DNA from: an uncultured Paracoccaceae bacterium
Lineage (GTDB): Bacteria > Pseudomonadota > Alphaproteobacteria > Rhodobacterales > Rhodobacteraceae
Direction of reading: 5' to 3'
DNA: 64,000 nt
Assembly: GCA_947500055.1 (NCBI GenBank)
Contig: CANMQO010000005.1
Location: 62,001 to 126,000 of the forward strand
Position 1 is the first letter of the stretch, and each line of letters starts with the position of its first letter. The notes beneath the pieces are model-generated. The model was given only the letters and a program-made list of their open reading frames with translations. It had not been told where the DNA came from and ran no database searches. The translations under genes and the position numbers were made by a program. This document shows, in pieces, positions 42,829 through 50,397 of this stretch.

Positions 42829-42846
42829 CGGGAGCTGCCCCTCCCG
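42829..42846. promoter_or_regulatory. Hairpin in leader of the cbiX operon
   Basis: CGGGAG-ctgccc-CTCCCG forms a 6-bp GC stem 36 bp before the start of the 69-residue protein gene. I searched this 258-bp gap for the cobalamin riboswitch blocks and do not see them, so this hairpin is only a possible leader structure. Confidence 0.3.
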
Positions 42847-42882
42847 GGTCTCTGGTCGTGAATTGATACGAAAGGACCCGAT

Positions 42883-43092
42883 ATGCGCGTTTTGCTTTCA
42901 TTGATGCTGGTTTTTACAGGCTCTGCCGCGATGGCCCATCCCGGTCACTGGGCGGATCTTGCCGGCCACGATCATTGGGTTGCGGGCGCTGCAATTGGTC
43001 TGGCCGGGTTGGCTGCCATCTGGGGCGCGCTGAAGGGCAAGAAGGCCGAAGAGGAAGCGCCGGAAGAAGAGCTGGAAGAGGAAGCGGCATGA
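42883..43092 (+). CDS. Small membrane protein coupled to cbiX
   Basis: The 69-residue protein has a signal-like helix (MRVLLSLMLVFTGSAAMA), His in HPGHWADLAGHDHW, a second helix (VAGAAIGLAGLAAIWGAL) and an acidic Lys/Glu tail (KKAEEEAPEEELEEEAA). AAAGGACC precedes the ATG. Its stop overlaps the cbiX start (ATGA). His and acidic residues suggest metal contact, but no family function is known. It is probably a small accessory membrane protein for the adjoining chelatase. Confidence 0.65.
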   Translation: MRVLLSLMLVFTGSAAMAHPGHWADLAGHDHWVAGAAIGLAGLAAIWGALKGKKAEEEAPEEELEEEAA

Positions 43093-44291
43093 AAACGGGT
43101 GTGATGATCTGCGGCCATGGTTCGCGCAGCCAGTCGGCGGTGGATGAATTTGCGGTGCTGGCTGAAAAACTGCCCGCCTATCTGCCTGATGACTGGATGA
43201 CCGATTATGGCTATCTGGAATTTGCCAATCCGGTGATCCGCGATGGTTTGGATAAATTGCGCGAGGCCGGGTGCGAACGCATCCTGGCGGTTCCGGGGAT
43301 GCTGTTTGCCGCGATGCATGCCAAGAATGATATTCCTACTGTGCTGAATAGCTATGCGGCCAAACATGGCATGCAGGTTTCTTATGGGCGAGAATTGGGT
43401 GTCGATCCCAAGATGATCGCCGCTGCTGCGGGTCGGGTGCAAGAAGCGGTCGCGCGTGCCAATGCGGAACTGGGCGATGTGCCGCTGGTGGAAACCTGTC
43501 TGGTGGTGATTGGTCGTGGCGCATCTGATCCAGATGCCAATGGCAATGTGTCCAAGATCGCCCGGATGCTGCAGGAGGGTGTGGGTTTTGGCTGGTGCGA
43601 GGTCGGCTATTCCGGGGTCACCTTCCCGCTGGTTGAGCCCTGCCTGCAACATGTGGCGATGCTGCCTTACAAGCGGGTCATCGTTTTCCCGTATTTCCTG
43701 TTTTCGGGCATTCTGATTGACCGGATTTACGGGTTCACCGATCAGGTAGCGGCCGAACATCCCGGTATTCAGTTTGTGAAGGCGGACTATCTGGGGGACC
43801 ACCCACAGGTGCTGGAAACCTTTGCCGAGCGCATCATGGAACAGGATAGCGACACGCCGCCACCGAATTGCGGGATTTGCGGATATCGCAGCCAGGTTCT
43901 GGCGCTGGAGGATGGCGGGCATCACCATATCAGCGTGGACGCCCGTGACCATCCGGCCTTTGGCGCGGTCCCCCCGCCCACATGCGTATTGTGCAAGTAC
44001 CGTGTGCAGGTTGTCGGGTTCGAGGCCGAGGTCGGTGCGGTGCAGGAAAGCCATCACCACCATGTGGAAGGCCAGGGGGCAAACGCCCCGGGTTCGAATG
44101 TGGTGGATTGCAAGCTTTGTGATGCGTTCTGCACAGGTATGTGCCGGTTGGAGGCGCAGCACGATCATCACCACCACCATCACCATCACCATGATCACGA
44201 CCATGATCATCATCACCACCATCACCATGCGGTTTATCCCCATGCCGATCATCCGCATGGGCCGGAGAGCGCACGAAAGGGCAAGATGTGA
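43089..44291 (+). CDS. cbiX: Sirohydrochlorin cobaltochelatase CbiX, with Cys/His-rich tail
   Basis: CbiX inserts Co2+ into sirohydrochlorin. The 400-residue protein is long: two chelatase-type halves (1-~110, 125-250) with His10 in ICGHGSRSQ, then a tail rich in Cys (Cys261/264, 299/302, 341/344/348/352 in CxxC-type patterns) and a His/Asp tract (about 358-380). The tail resembles CbiX long forms with an Fe-S site. Co-occurrence with aerobic CobN in one region is unusual: it would insert cobalt at an early step. It may instead store or deliver cobalt. It begins the cbiX-cobH-cobL-cobI-cobJ-cobM run. Confidence 0.9.
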   Translation: MKTGVMICGHGSRSQSAVDEFAVLAEKLPAYLPDDWMTDYGYLEFANPVIRDGLDKLREAGCERILAVPGMLFAAMHAKNDIPTVLNSYAAKHGMQVSYGRELGVDPKMIAAAAGRVQEAVARANAELGDVPLVETCLVVIGRGASDPDANGNVSKIARMLQEGVGFGWCEVGYSGVTFPLVEPCLQHVAMLPYKRVIVFPYFLFSGILIDRIYGFTDQVAAEHPGIQFVKADYLGDHPQVLETFAERIMEQDSDTPPPNCGICGYRSQVLALEDGGHHHISVDARDHPAFGAVPPPTCVLCKYRVQVVGFEAEVGAVQESHHHHVEGQGANAPGSNVVDCKLCDAFCTGMCRLEAQHDHHHHHHHHHDHDHDHHHHHHHAVYPHADHPHGPESARKGKM

Positions 44292-44350
44292 GGGTGTCAA
44301 ACTTTCACAGAAAGTTTGCATGCAATTTTTCTGTGAAAAATTGGACACCC
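44292..44350. repeat. 59-base near-perfect hairpin between cbiX and cobH
   Basis: GGGTGTC (44292-44298) pairs with GACACCC-type bases to 44350, and the core TTTCACAGAAA pairs with TTTCTGTGAAA around the palindrome TTGCATGCAA, with about 27 pairs and few mismatches. It directly follows the cbiX stop and precedes cobH by 22 bases, so in the mRNA it could act in processing, partial termination or translation of cobH. Confidence 0.7.
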
Positions 44351-44372
44351 GGCATTGGGCGAGGGACATATC

Positions 44373-45008
44373 GTGCGACCATATGAACAAGATCCAAAGG
44401 CGATCTATGCGCAGAGCTTTGCAACTGTGCGTGATGAGGCGCGGCTGGATCGGTTTCCAGATGTGATGCATCCGTTGATGACAAGACTGATCCATTCCTG
44501 CGGCATGGTTGAAATCGCCGACCGCCTGGCGTTTTCAAGCGATGCCGTGACGGCGGGTCATGCCGCTTTGGCAGGTGGTGCCCCCGTCTTATGTGATTGT
44601 GAAATGGTTGGTGCGGGGATCATTCGCCGTTATCTGCCTGCCGATAATGATGTGGTGGTCACCCTGAACGATCCAGCGGTGCCTGCCCATGCTGCCGCCA
44701 TTGGCAACACACGTTCGGCAGCTGCGGTCGATTTGTGGCGCGACCGGATTGAAGGGGCGGTGGTGGCAATTGGGAATGCGCCGACGGCCTTGTTTCACCT
44801 GCTGGAGCTATTGGACCAGGGCTGGCCGAAACCTGCGGTGATCCTTGGTTTTCCGGTGGGCTTTGTTGGCGCCGCTGAAAGCAAGGCGGAATTGGCGGAA
44901 CGCCCCCGTGGCTGCGCATTTGTCGCCCTGCGCGGGCGGCGCGGCGGGTCGGCCATGGCGTCGGCTGCGGTGAATGCCCTGGCTGCGGGGCTGCCCGAAG
45001 ATGTCTGA
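44373..45008 (+). CDS. cobH: Precorrin-8X methylmutase
   Basis: CobH moves the C11 methyl of precorrin-8x to C12, giving hydrogenobyrinic acid. The 211-residue protein shows the CobH core: RPYEQDPKAIYAQSFATVRDE, then RLIHSCGMVEIADRLAF with the catalytic His, VLCDCEMVGAGI, and the C-terminal FPVGFVGAAESKAEL. The start GTG at 44373 with GAGGG eight bases upstream is preferred to a TTG at 44355. The stop overlaps the cobL start. Confidence 0.95.
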   Translation: MRPYEQDPKAIYAQSFATVRDEARLDRFPDVMHPLMTRLIHSCGMVEIADRLAFSSDAVTAGHAALAGGAPVLCDCEMVGAGIIRRYLPADNDVVVTLNDPAVPAHAAAIGNTRSAAAVDLWRDRIEGAVVAIGNAPTALFHLLELLDQGWPKPAVILGFPVGFVGAAESKAELAERPRGCAFVALRGRRGGSAMASAAVNALAAGLPEDV

Positions 45009-46203
45009 CCCCTGGTTGCATATTGTTGGCATCGGCGAGGATGGCATGGACGGCCTTGTCCCGGCCACCCGCGCGGTGGTCGAGGCAGCGGAGGTCATCA
45101 TCGGTGGCGACCGTCATCATCAGTTGGCCGATAATCTGACCGCCCGGCGTATGGCCTGGCCGCATCCGTTTGATGCCCTGATCGACACGATTGATGGTCT
45201 GCGCGGACGCCGCGTTGTTGTCCTGGCCACCGGCGATCCTTTGTGGTTTTCCGTTGGTGCCCGCATTGGCCGGTCGATTGACCCTGCCGAGATTACCTAT
45301 CACCCGCAATTGTCTGCCTTTCAGTTGGCGGCGGCCCGCATGGGCTGGTCCTTGCCGGATGTCGAAACGCTGACGGTGCATGGCCGCCCGGTGGAGCAGA
45401 TGATTGCCTTCATTCAGCCAGACGTGCGTTTGCTGGTTTTGACGACGGGCGAAGAGACACCGGGGCAGATTGCCCGGTTTCTGACCGCCCGAGGTTTTGG
45501 CGGCTCGCGCATGACCGTGCTGGCGGCGATGGGGGGCAAGGACGAGGCCCGTTTTGATGGTGTCGCCGAACGTTGGGACCATGTGGTGCCAGCATTCAAC
45601 ACGCTGGCGGTGGAATGTATCGCCGCCCCCGATGCCGCCCTGTTGCCGCGTGTGCCGGGATTGGCCGATGATTTGTTTCAGTCCGACGGGACCATGACCA
45701 AACAGGAAGTCCGCGCCGCCACCGTTGCCAAGCTGATGCCGATGCGCGGGGCGCTTTTGTGGGATATTGGTTGCGGCTGTGGGTCTGTTGCGATCGAGTG
45801 GATGCGCGCCGCCCGTTATGCCCGTGCCGTGGGGATCGAGCCGCGTGCCGACAGGCGTGCGATGGCGGCGGCGAATGCGCTGGCCTTGGGGGTGCCGAAA
45901 CTGGCCTTGATTGATGGCGAGGTGCCCCGCGCCCTGGAAGGTTTGGACCCCCCCGACGCTATTTTTATTGGTGGCGGCCTGAGCCGCGAGACCTTTGAAG
46001 CGGCATGGGCTGCGTTGCGCCCGCTGGGCCGGATGGTGGCCAACGCAGTGACATTGGAGAGTGAAGCGGAACTGACGGCCCTGCATAAGGCCCATGGCGG
46101 TGATCTGGTGAAATTGTCGGTGCATCGTGCCGAACCGATCGGTCGCTTGACCGGTTGGCGACCGCTGATGCCGGTGACGCAGTGGAGCCTGGTGAAGCGA
46201 TGA
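45001..46203 (+). CDS. cobL: Precorrin-6Y C5,15-methyltransferase (decarboxylating), CbiE-CbiT fusion
   Basis: The 400-residue enzyme methylates C5 and C15 of precorrin-6B and decarboxylates the C12 acetate. The N-terminal CbiE-type domain (1-~200) has LHIVGIGEDGMDGLVPATR and the SAM-loop region VVVLATGDPLWFS. The C-terminal CbiT-type domain (~225-400) has LLWDIGCGCGSVAIEWMRA and IFIGGGLS. Start ATG 45001 overlaps the cobH stop by 8 bp; its own stop overlaps cobI (ATGA). Confidence 0.95.
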   Translation: MSDPWLHIVGIGEDGMDGLVPATRAVVEAAEVIIGGDRHHQLADNLTARRMAWPHPFDALIDTIDGLRGRRVVVLATGDPLWFSVGARIGRSIDPAEITYHPQLSAFQLAAARMGWSLPDVETLTVHGRPVEQMIAFIQPDVRLLVLTTGEETPGQIARFLTARGFGGSRMTVLAAMGGKDEARFDGVAERWDHVVPAFNTLAVECIAAPDAALLPRVPGLADDLFQSDGTMTKQEVRAATVAKLMPMRGALLWDIGCGCGSVAIEWMRAARYARAVGIEPRADRRAMAAANALALGVPKLALIDGEVPRALEGLDPPDAIFIGGGLSRETFEAAWAALRPLGRMVANAVTLESEAELTALHKAHGGDLVKLSVHRAEPIGRLTGWRPLMPVTQWSLVKR

Positions 46204-46946
46204 CGCGAGACGCTCGTGGCGATGCCACATCGCCCCTCCCGCCATCCCGTGGCACGCTTTACGGTGTCGGTGTCGGGCCGGGAGCGCCGGATCTGATCAC
46301 CTTGCGCGCCGCCCGTTTGATCGAAGCGGCGCCGGTTGTGGCCTATCCTACACTGGCGGGTGCCGCGAGTTTTGCCCGCGCCATTGCCGCAGATCTGATT
46401 GCACCGGATGCGGTTGAGATTGCGATGGATGTGCCGATGAGTGTCGACCGCGCCCCGGCGCAGGCGGCTTATGATCATGGTGCCGCGCAGATTGCGGCCC
46501 ATCTGGATGATGGTTCGGATGTGGTATGCCTGTGTGAGGGCGATCCGTTCTTTTATGGCTCGTTCATGTATCTTTTTGCCCGACTTTCAGATCGGTATCA
46601 GGTCGAGGTCGTGCCCGGCGTGACCTCTGTCACGGCTTGTGCGGCGCGTGCCCGCATGCCGCTTGCCGCCCGCAATGAACGGCTGACCGTGTTGCCGGGA
46701 CCCCTGCCTGAGGACGAGCTGCGCGCGCGTATCGAAGGGGCCGAGAGCGTTGTTATCATGAAAGTTGGCCGCCATTTGCCGAAGATCAGGGCGGTGATTG
46801 ACGGTTTGGGCCTGACGGCCACGGCGGTTTATGTGGAGCGGGCCACGCTGGAGGCCGAGGTGGTGTTGCCTTTGGCTGACGCCCCGCAGAAGGCCCCGTA
46901 TTTTTCAATGATCTTGCTGACGAAAGGGGCCGATCCATGGCTTTGA
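46200..46946 (+). CDS. cobI: Precorrin-2 C20-methyltransferase
   Basis: CobI methylates C20 of precorrin-2. The 248-residue protein shows the tetrapyrrole methylase core: LYGVGVGPGAPDLITLRAAR (about 20-39), VVCLCEGDPFFYGSFMYLF, VEVVPGVTSVTACAAR and VYVERATLEAEVV. The first about 18 residues (MTRDARGDATSPLPPSRGT) are not conserved and are encoded by a copy of the hairpin element (46211-46249). The true start could therefore be downstream. Overlaps cobJ by 10 bp. Confidence 0.94.
   Translation: MTRDARGDATSPLPPSRGTLYGVGVGPGAPDLITLRAARLIEAAPVVAYPTLAGAASFARAIAADLIAPDAVEIAMDVPMSVDRAPAQAAYDHGAAQIAAHLDDGSDVVCLCEGDPFFYGSFMYLFARLSDRYQVEVVPGVTSVTACAARARMPLAARNERLTVLPGPLPEDELRARIEGAESVVIMKVGRHLPKIRAVIDGLGLTATAVYVERATLEAEVVLPLADAPQKAPYFSMILLTKGADPWL
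46211..46249. repeat. Hairpin element (copy D) within 5' end of cobI
   Basis: GGCGATG-cca-CATCGCC (46218-46234) is followed by CTCCCGCCATCCCG, sharing the core CCCGCCATCCC with copies A-C. The sequence is coding for the extra N-terminal residues of CobI. Confidence 0.5.
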
Positions 46947-48745
46947 AACCTGTTGTTCTGGCCTTGTCCCGATCGGGCGAGGCTGTGGCCCATCGTGTGG
47001 CGGCCTGCCTTGGTGCGCAGGTCCATGGTCGTGAAGGCCGTGTTGATCAGGCGGATGCTTTTTTTCCTGATGCGTTGGACCGTACCCGCGATTTGTTTGC
47101 CGCTGGTGTGCCTGTGATCGGGGTCTGTGCCTCGGGTATCCTGATCCGTGCCGTGGCCCCATTGCTTGCCGATAAGCTGGTGGAACCACCCGTGATCTCG
47201 GTTTCGGATGATGGGGCGGTTGTTGTGCCGCTTTTGGGTGGGCATCGTGGTGCGAACCGTTTGGCGGCTGACATCTCGCAGGCTTTGGGTGCGGTTGCGG
47301 CGGTAACAACGGCGGGCGATGTGGCGCTGGGCGTGGCGTTGGATGCGCCGCCTGCTGGCTGGCGCCTGGTCAACCGGTCCGACGCCAAGGGTGCTATGGC
47401 GGCACTGTTGTCAGGCGGTGGTGCACAGGTACAGGGTGACGCCGATTGGCTGGTGGACCTGCCGGAAGGTGATGCGGTGCGCCTGTCATGTACAATGGAC
47501 CGGCTGGATGATCTTGGCCCCGCACATCTGCAATTTTCCCCGCAGTGTTTGACCCTTGGTGTGGGCTGTGCCCGTGATTGCGACCCGGCAGAACTGGCGA
47601 CACTGGTGGATGACGTATTGGCCGAGGCTGGCGTTGCACCGGAGGCGGTGCATTCGGTCAACACGATTACATTGAAGGGCGATGAGCCCGCGATCATTGA
47701 TCTTGCCGTCCGTCTGGACGCCCCTTTGCGCCTGTTCGAGGCCGCGGTGCTGGATGCAGAGACCCCGCGGCTGGCGAACCCGTCAGATGTGGTTTTTGCC
47801 GAGGTCGGCACACATGGGGTGGCGGAAGCATCCGCATTGGCGCAAGCCGGGCCCGCTGGACGGTTTCTGGTAGAAAAGCGCAAGACGGCAAATGCCACAT
47901 GTGCGCTGGTCATTGCACCCGATCCGCTGGTGGAGTTGCGTGGCCGTGCGCGTGGCCGGTTATCTGTCGTGGGGATTGGTCCGGGGCAGGCGGCTTGGCG
48001 CACACCGGAGGTATCAAAACTGGTCGCCCAGGCCGATGAGCTGGTGGGCTATGGTCTATATATTGACCTACTGGGACCATTGGCCCTTGGCAAGGAACGG
48101 TCGGATTTTCCGTTGGGTGGGGAAGAGGACCGGTGCCGCTATGCGCTGGAGCAGGCGGGCAAGGGCAAAAATGTCGCCCTGGTCTGTTCGGGCGATGCCG
48201 GGATTTATGCCATGGGTGCATTGGTGTTTGAATTGCTGGATCGTGGCCCGGACCAGATGGGTGTTTCCGCTGCGGCGCGCCGGGTCGAGGTGGTGTGTTC
48301 GCCGGGTGTGAGTGCCTTGCAGGGGGCGGCGGCCCGGGCAGGTGCGCCGTTGGGGCATGACTTCTGTGCGATTTCGCTATCCGATTTGCTGACCCCGCGC
48401 GAGGATATCGTGAAGCGGTTGAAGGCAGCGGCAGAAGGCGATTTTGTGATTGCCTTTTACAATCCCGTGTCGATGCGGCGACGGACATTGCTGGCCGAGG
48501 CCCGCGAGATTCTGCTGCGACACCGTCCCGGGGCGACACCGGTGATGCTGGCATCGTCATTGGGCCGGCCCGAGGAGCATGTCCGTTATCGCCGTCTGGA
48601 TGAGCTGGAAGTGGATGAGGTGGATATGCTGACGGTGGTTCTGGTGGGTTCGTCCCATTCGCGGTTGGCGCAATTGGGTGAAGGGCCGCGTATGTTCACG
48701 CCGCGTGGTTATGCCCGCAAGATTGATGGAGATCTGGCTGGGTGA
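46937..48745 (+). CDS. cobJ: CbiG-CobJ fusion (cobalt-precorrin-5A hydrolase / precorrin-3B C17-methyltransferase)
   Basis: The 602-residue protein joins two domains. Residues 1-~330 match CbiG: GVPVIGVCASGILIRAVAPLL, PVISVSDDGAVVVPLLGGHRG and the C-terminal CbiG part LGVGCARDCDPAELA, with VNTITLKGDE. Residues ~335-590 match CobJ: RLSVVGIGPGQAAWRTPE, VGYGLYIDLLG, CSGDAGIYAMG, SALQGAAARAGAPLGHDF and FYNPVSMRRR. CobJ contracts the ring at C17. CbiG deacylates a cobalt-precorrin in the anaerobic route, so its use with aerobic enzymes is notable. The last codons come from hairpin copy B. Confidence 0.93.
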   Translation: MALKPVVLALSRSGEAVAHRVAACLGAQVHGREGRVDQADAFFPDALDRTRDLFAAGVPVIGVCASGILIRAVAPLLADKLVEPPVISVSDDGAVVVPLLGGHRGANRLAADISQALGAVAAVTTAGDVALGVALDAPPAGWRLVNRSDAKGAMAALLSGGGAQVQGDADWLVDLPEGDAVRLSCTMDRLDDLGPAHLQFSPQCLTLGVGCARDCDPAELATLVDDVLAEAGVAPEAVHSVNTITLKGDEPAIIDLAVRLDAPLRLFEAAVLDAETPRLANPSDVVFAEVGTHGVAEASALAQAGPAGRFLVEKRKTANATCALVIAPDPLVELRGRARGRLSVVGIGPGQAAWRTPEVSKLVAQADELVGYGLYIDLLGPLALGKERSDFPLGGEEDRCRYALEQAGKGKNVALVCSGDAGIYAMGALVFELLDRGPDQMGVSAAARRVEVVCSPGVSALQGAAARAGAPLGHDFCAISLSDLLTPREDIVKRLKAAAEGDFVIAFYNPVSMRRRTLLAEAREILLRHRPGATPVMLASSLGRPEEHVRYRRLDELEVDEVDMLTVVLVGSSHSRLAQLGEGPRMFTPRGYARKIDGDLAG

Positions 48746-48786
48746 CGCTGTTTCGCTTGCGCGAAATGCGCCCCACCCGCCATCCC
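48731..48786. repeat. Hairpin element (copy B) at cobJ end
   Basis: GGGTG (48740-48744) pairs with CACCC (48774-48778), with GGC/GCC outside and an inner arm TTTCGC-ttgc-GCGAAA. The base changes against copy A keep pairing (compensatory). It encodes the last codons of cobJ (DLAG and stop) and runs to near the cobM ribosome site. Confidence 0.75.
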
Positions 48787-48798
48787 GGAGGAGTTTAG

Positions 48799-49566
48799 AT
48801 GACGGTTTACTTTATTGGCGCGGGTCCGGGTGATCCTGAATTGCTGACCCTGAAGGCGGCGCGCATGATCGGGCAATGCCCTGTATGCCTTTATGCGGGA
48901 TCTCTGGTGCCTGCGGAGGTTGTCGCCTGTGCACCGGAAGGCGCAGTGGTGATGGACACCGCCCCGATGACATTGGATGAGACCCATGGCGTGATCATGG
49001 ATGCCCATGCCAAGGGGCAGGATGTGGCCCGGGTGCATTCAGGTGATCCGTCGCTATACGGTGCGATTGCCGAGCAGATCCGCCGGTTGAAAGCCGATGG
49101 GATCGACTATCAGATCATCCCCGGTGTGCCTGCCTATGCCGCAGCAGCAGCGGCACTGGGCACAGAATTGACCGTACCGGAAGTTGCCCAGTCGATCATC
49201 CTGACCCGGATGTCGATGAAATCGACCGGCATGCCCGAAGGTGAGACGCTGGAAAACTTCGCCCGTACCGGGGCCACATTGGCCATTCATCTGGGAGTGC
49301 GCGCCTTGCGCGAGATCGAGCGACAGCTGACCCCGTATTACGGGGCGGCGTGTCCGACGGCGGTCATCTACCGCGTGGGCTGGCCCGACCAGATGATCAT
49401 TCGCGGGACGCTGACGGATGTGCGCGAGAAGGTCCGCGCGGCCAAAATCACCCGAACTGCGCTGATTCTTGTCGGACCCGCGCTGGCCGATTCGCACGGA
49501 TTTCCCGATTCCGCGCTCTATGATGCCGCCCGCCCGCATGTGTTGCGGCCGCGTGTGAAGGCCTGA
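48799..49566 (+). CDS. cobM: Precorrin-4 C11-methyltransferase
   Basis: CobM methylates C11 of precorrin-4. The 255-residue protein has the core VYFIGAGPGDPELLTLKAAR, LYAGSLVPAEVVA, VARVHSGDPSLYGAIAEQ, IIPGVPAYAAAAAALGTEL and LTRMSMKSTGMPEGE. GGAGGAG precedes the ATG. It is the last gene of the operon; the next gene is 88 bp away and may be read on. Confidence 0.97.
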   Translation: MTVYFIGAGPGDPELLTLKAARMIGQCPVCLYAGSLVPAEVVACAPEGAVVMDTAPMTLDETHGVIMDAHAKGQDVARVHSGDPSLYGAIAEQIRRLKADGIDYQIIPGVPAYAAAAAALGTELTVPEVAQSIILTRMSMKSTGMPEGETLENFARTGATLAIHLGVRALREIERQLTPYYGAACPTAVIYRVGWPDQMIIRGTLTDVREKVRAAKITRTALILVGPALADSHGFPDSALYDAARPHVLRPRVKA

Positions 49567-49654
49567 TTCCAAGGTTTTTCGCATCGCGACGGATATTGTT
49601 ACTTGAATTTTACCTTCATCAGGGCAGACTTGGCCATGTCTGGAGGGGACTGGT

Positions 49655-50002
49655 ATGTATACGTTTTTGCCTGAGGCAGTGCGTCAGGGGTTACAGGAAG
49701 CGCGCAAAGCAGCGCTGCAACGAAAAGATCGCCTATGCGTTCATGATGGTGATGAGGTGCATCGCATTCGCCGGTTATGGGATGGCGGCTTTGCGCTTGA
49801 TCTGGAAGGGTCAGAGCGGTTGCGAGGCCATGTTGATATCTATGACGGGCCGAAACATCTGTATCAGTGCCTCGTGGTATCTTCCATTGATGAGGACCAT
49901 GAACGAGTCTTTGAATTCAAGTGGTTGACGGCAGTTGCGGATCGCCCAGCGGCCGATTTTGTGCGCCCTGAATTTGTGCCCGCGGGTTTGCTGGAGCGCT
50001 AG
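49655..50002 (+). CDS. Conserved hypothetical protein after cobM
   Basis: The 115-residue cytosolic protein has a basic first quarter (RQGLQEARKAALQRKDRLCV) and conserved-looking HRIRRLWDGGFALDLE, then LRGHVDIYDGPKHLYQCLVV and VFEFKWLTAVADRPAADF. I recall similar small proteins beside cobM in related Rhodobacterales, but no function is known. A small beta-barrel such as PilZ is conceivable. GGAGGGG precedes the ATG. Confidence 0.75.
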   Translation: MYTFLPEAVRQGLQEARKAALQRKDRLCVHDGDEVHRIRRLWDGGFALDLEGSERLRGHVDIYDGPKHLYQCLVVSSIDEDHERVFEFKWLTAVADRPAADFVRPEFVPAGLLER

Positions 50003-50397
50003 GGCCCCTTCCTGGGTGTCCCCTTAGGGACCCTGGAGCGATGCGGGATGTTTCAGGTATTTCGTCAAACGCCCCAGCTGATACGTGCGCCTGATCTTGA
50101 GGCCTGTCCATGGTCACGACACGGCGCGGAGTTTCAGGAAATGAAAGAACAGCGCGTGCCGCTAATGCCGACACGCGCTGTTCCCTTTTGGAAGGATCGT
50201 CAGAAAGTTGAGAAGCCAACGACGCCGGTAAAAAATAACCTGCTATAAAAAAGGGACTCTGCTCAGGTGTTGCTCCTGAAAGACGCCGTTGACTTACCAA
50301 CCAACGTTGGTGCCCCTGTTGTGCACCTTGACTGTGAAAGCAGCGTGAAAACTGACCCCGCGGAAACGTTAAAAAACCATGAATTTCACAATTTTTC
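50003..50397. other. 395-bp non-coding stretch
   Basis: It contains a possible hairpin after the stop (GGGT-g-TCCC-ctta-GGGACCC at about 50014-50034), a long terminator-like hairpin at 50147-50183, an AT-rich part (50229-50255) and a 12-bp palindrome ACCAACGTTGGT at 50300. No credible gene is seen. The AT-rich part could hold a promoter. The leftmost 20 bp of the SARP-type gene end follow. Confidence 0.4.
50147..50190 (+). terminator. Long-stem terminator-like hairpin
   Basis: GAACAGCGCGTG (50147-50158) and CACGCGCTGTTC (50172-50183) form a perfect 12-bp stem with a 13-base loop, followed by CCTTTTGG. It may end a transcript from the cob operon or a small RNA. Confidence 0.65.

Noticed and set aside
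42625-42882. Second cobalamin riboswitch ahead of the cbiX operon
   Set aside because: None of the conserved blocks (B12 box, GCCACTG, GCCCCCGC) can be found in the gap.
44158-44230. Simple-sequence CAT/CAC repeat as a separate element
   Set aside because: It is the His/Asp tract coding end of cbiX, a normal metal-binding tail.
42972-44495. 507-codon open frame on the minus strand opposite cbiX
   Set aside because: Its translation mirrors the His/Asp and Cys codons of cbiX; it has no recognisable domain and cbiX is well supported.
44659-46245. 528-codon open frame opposite cobH and cobL
   Set aside because: Shadow frame of two confidently identified genes; composition is His/Gln/Arg-rich without motifs.
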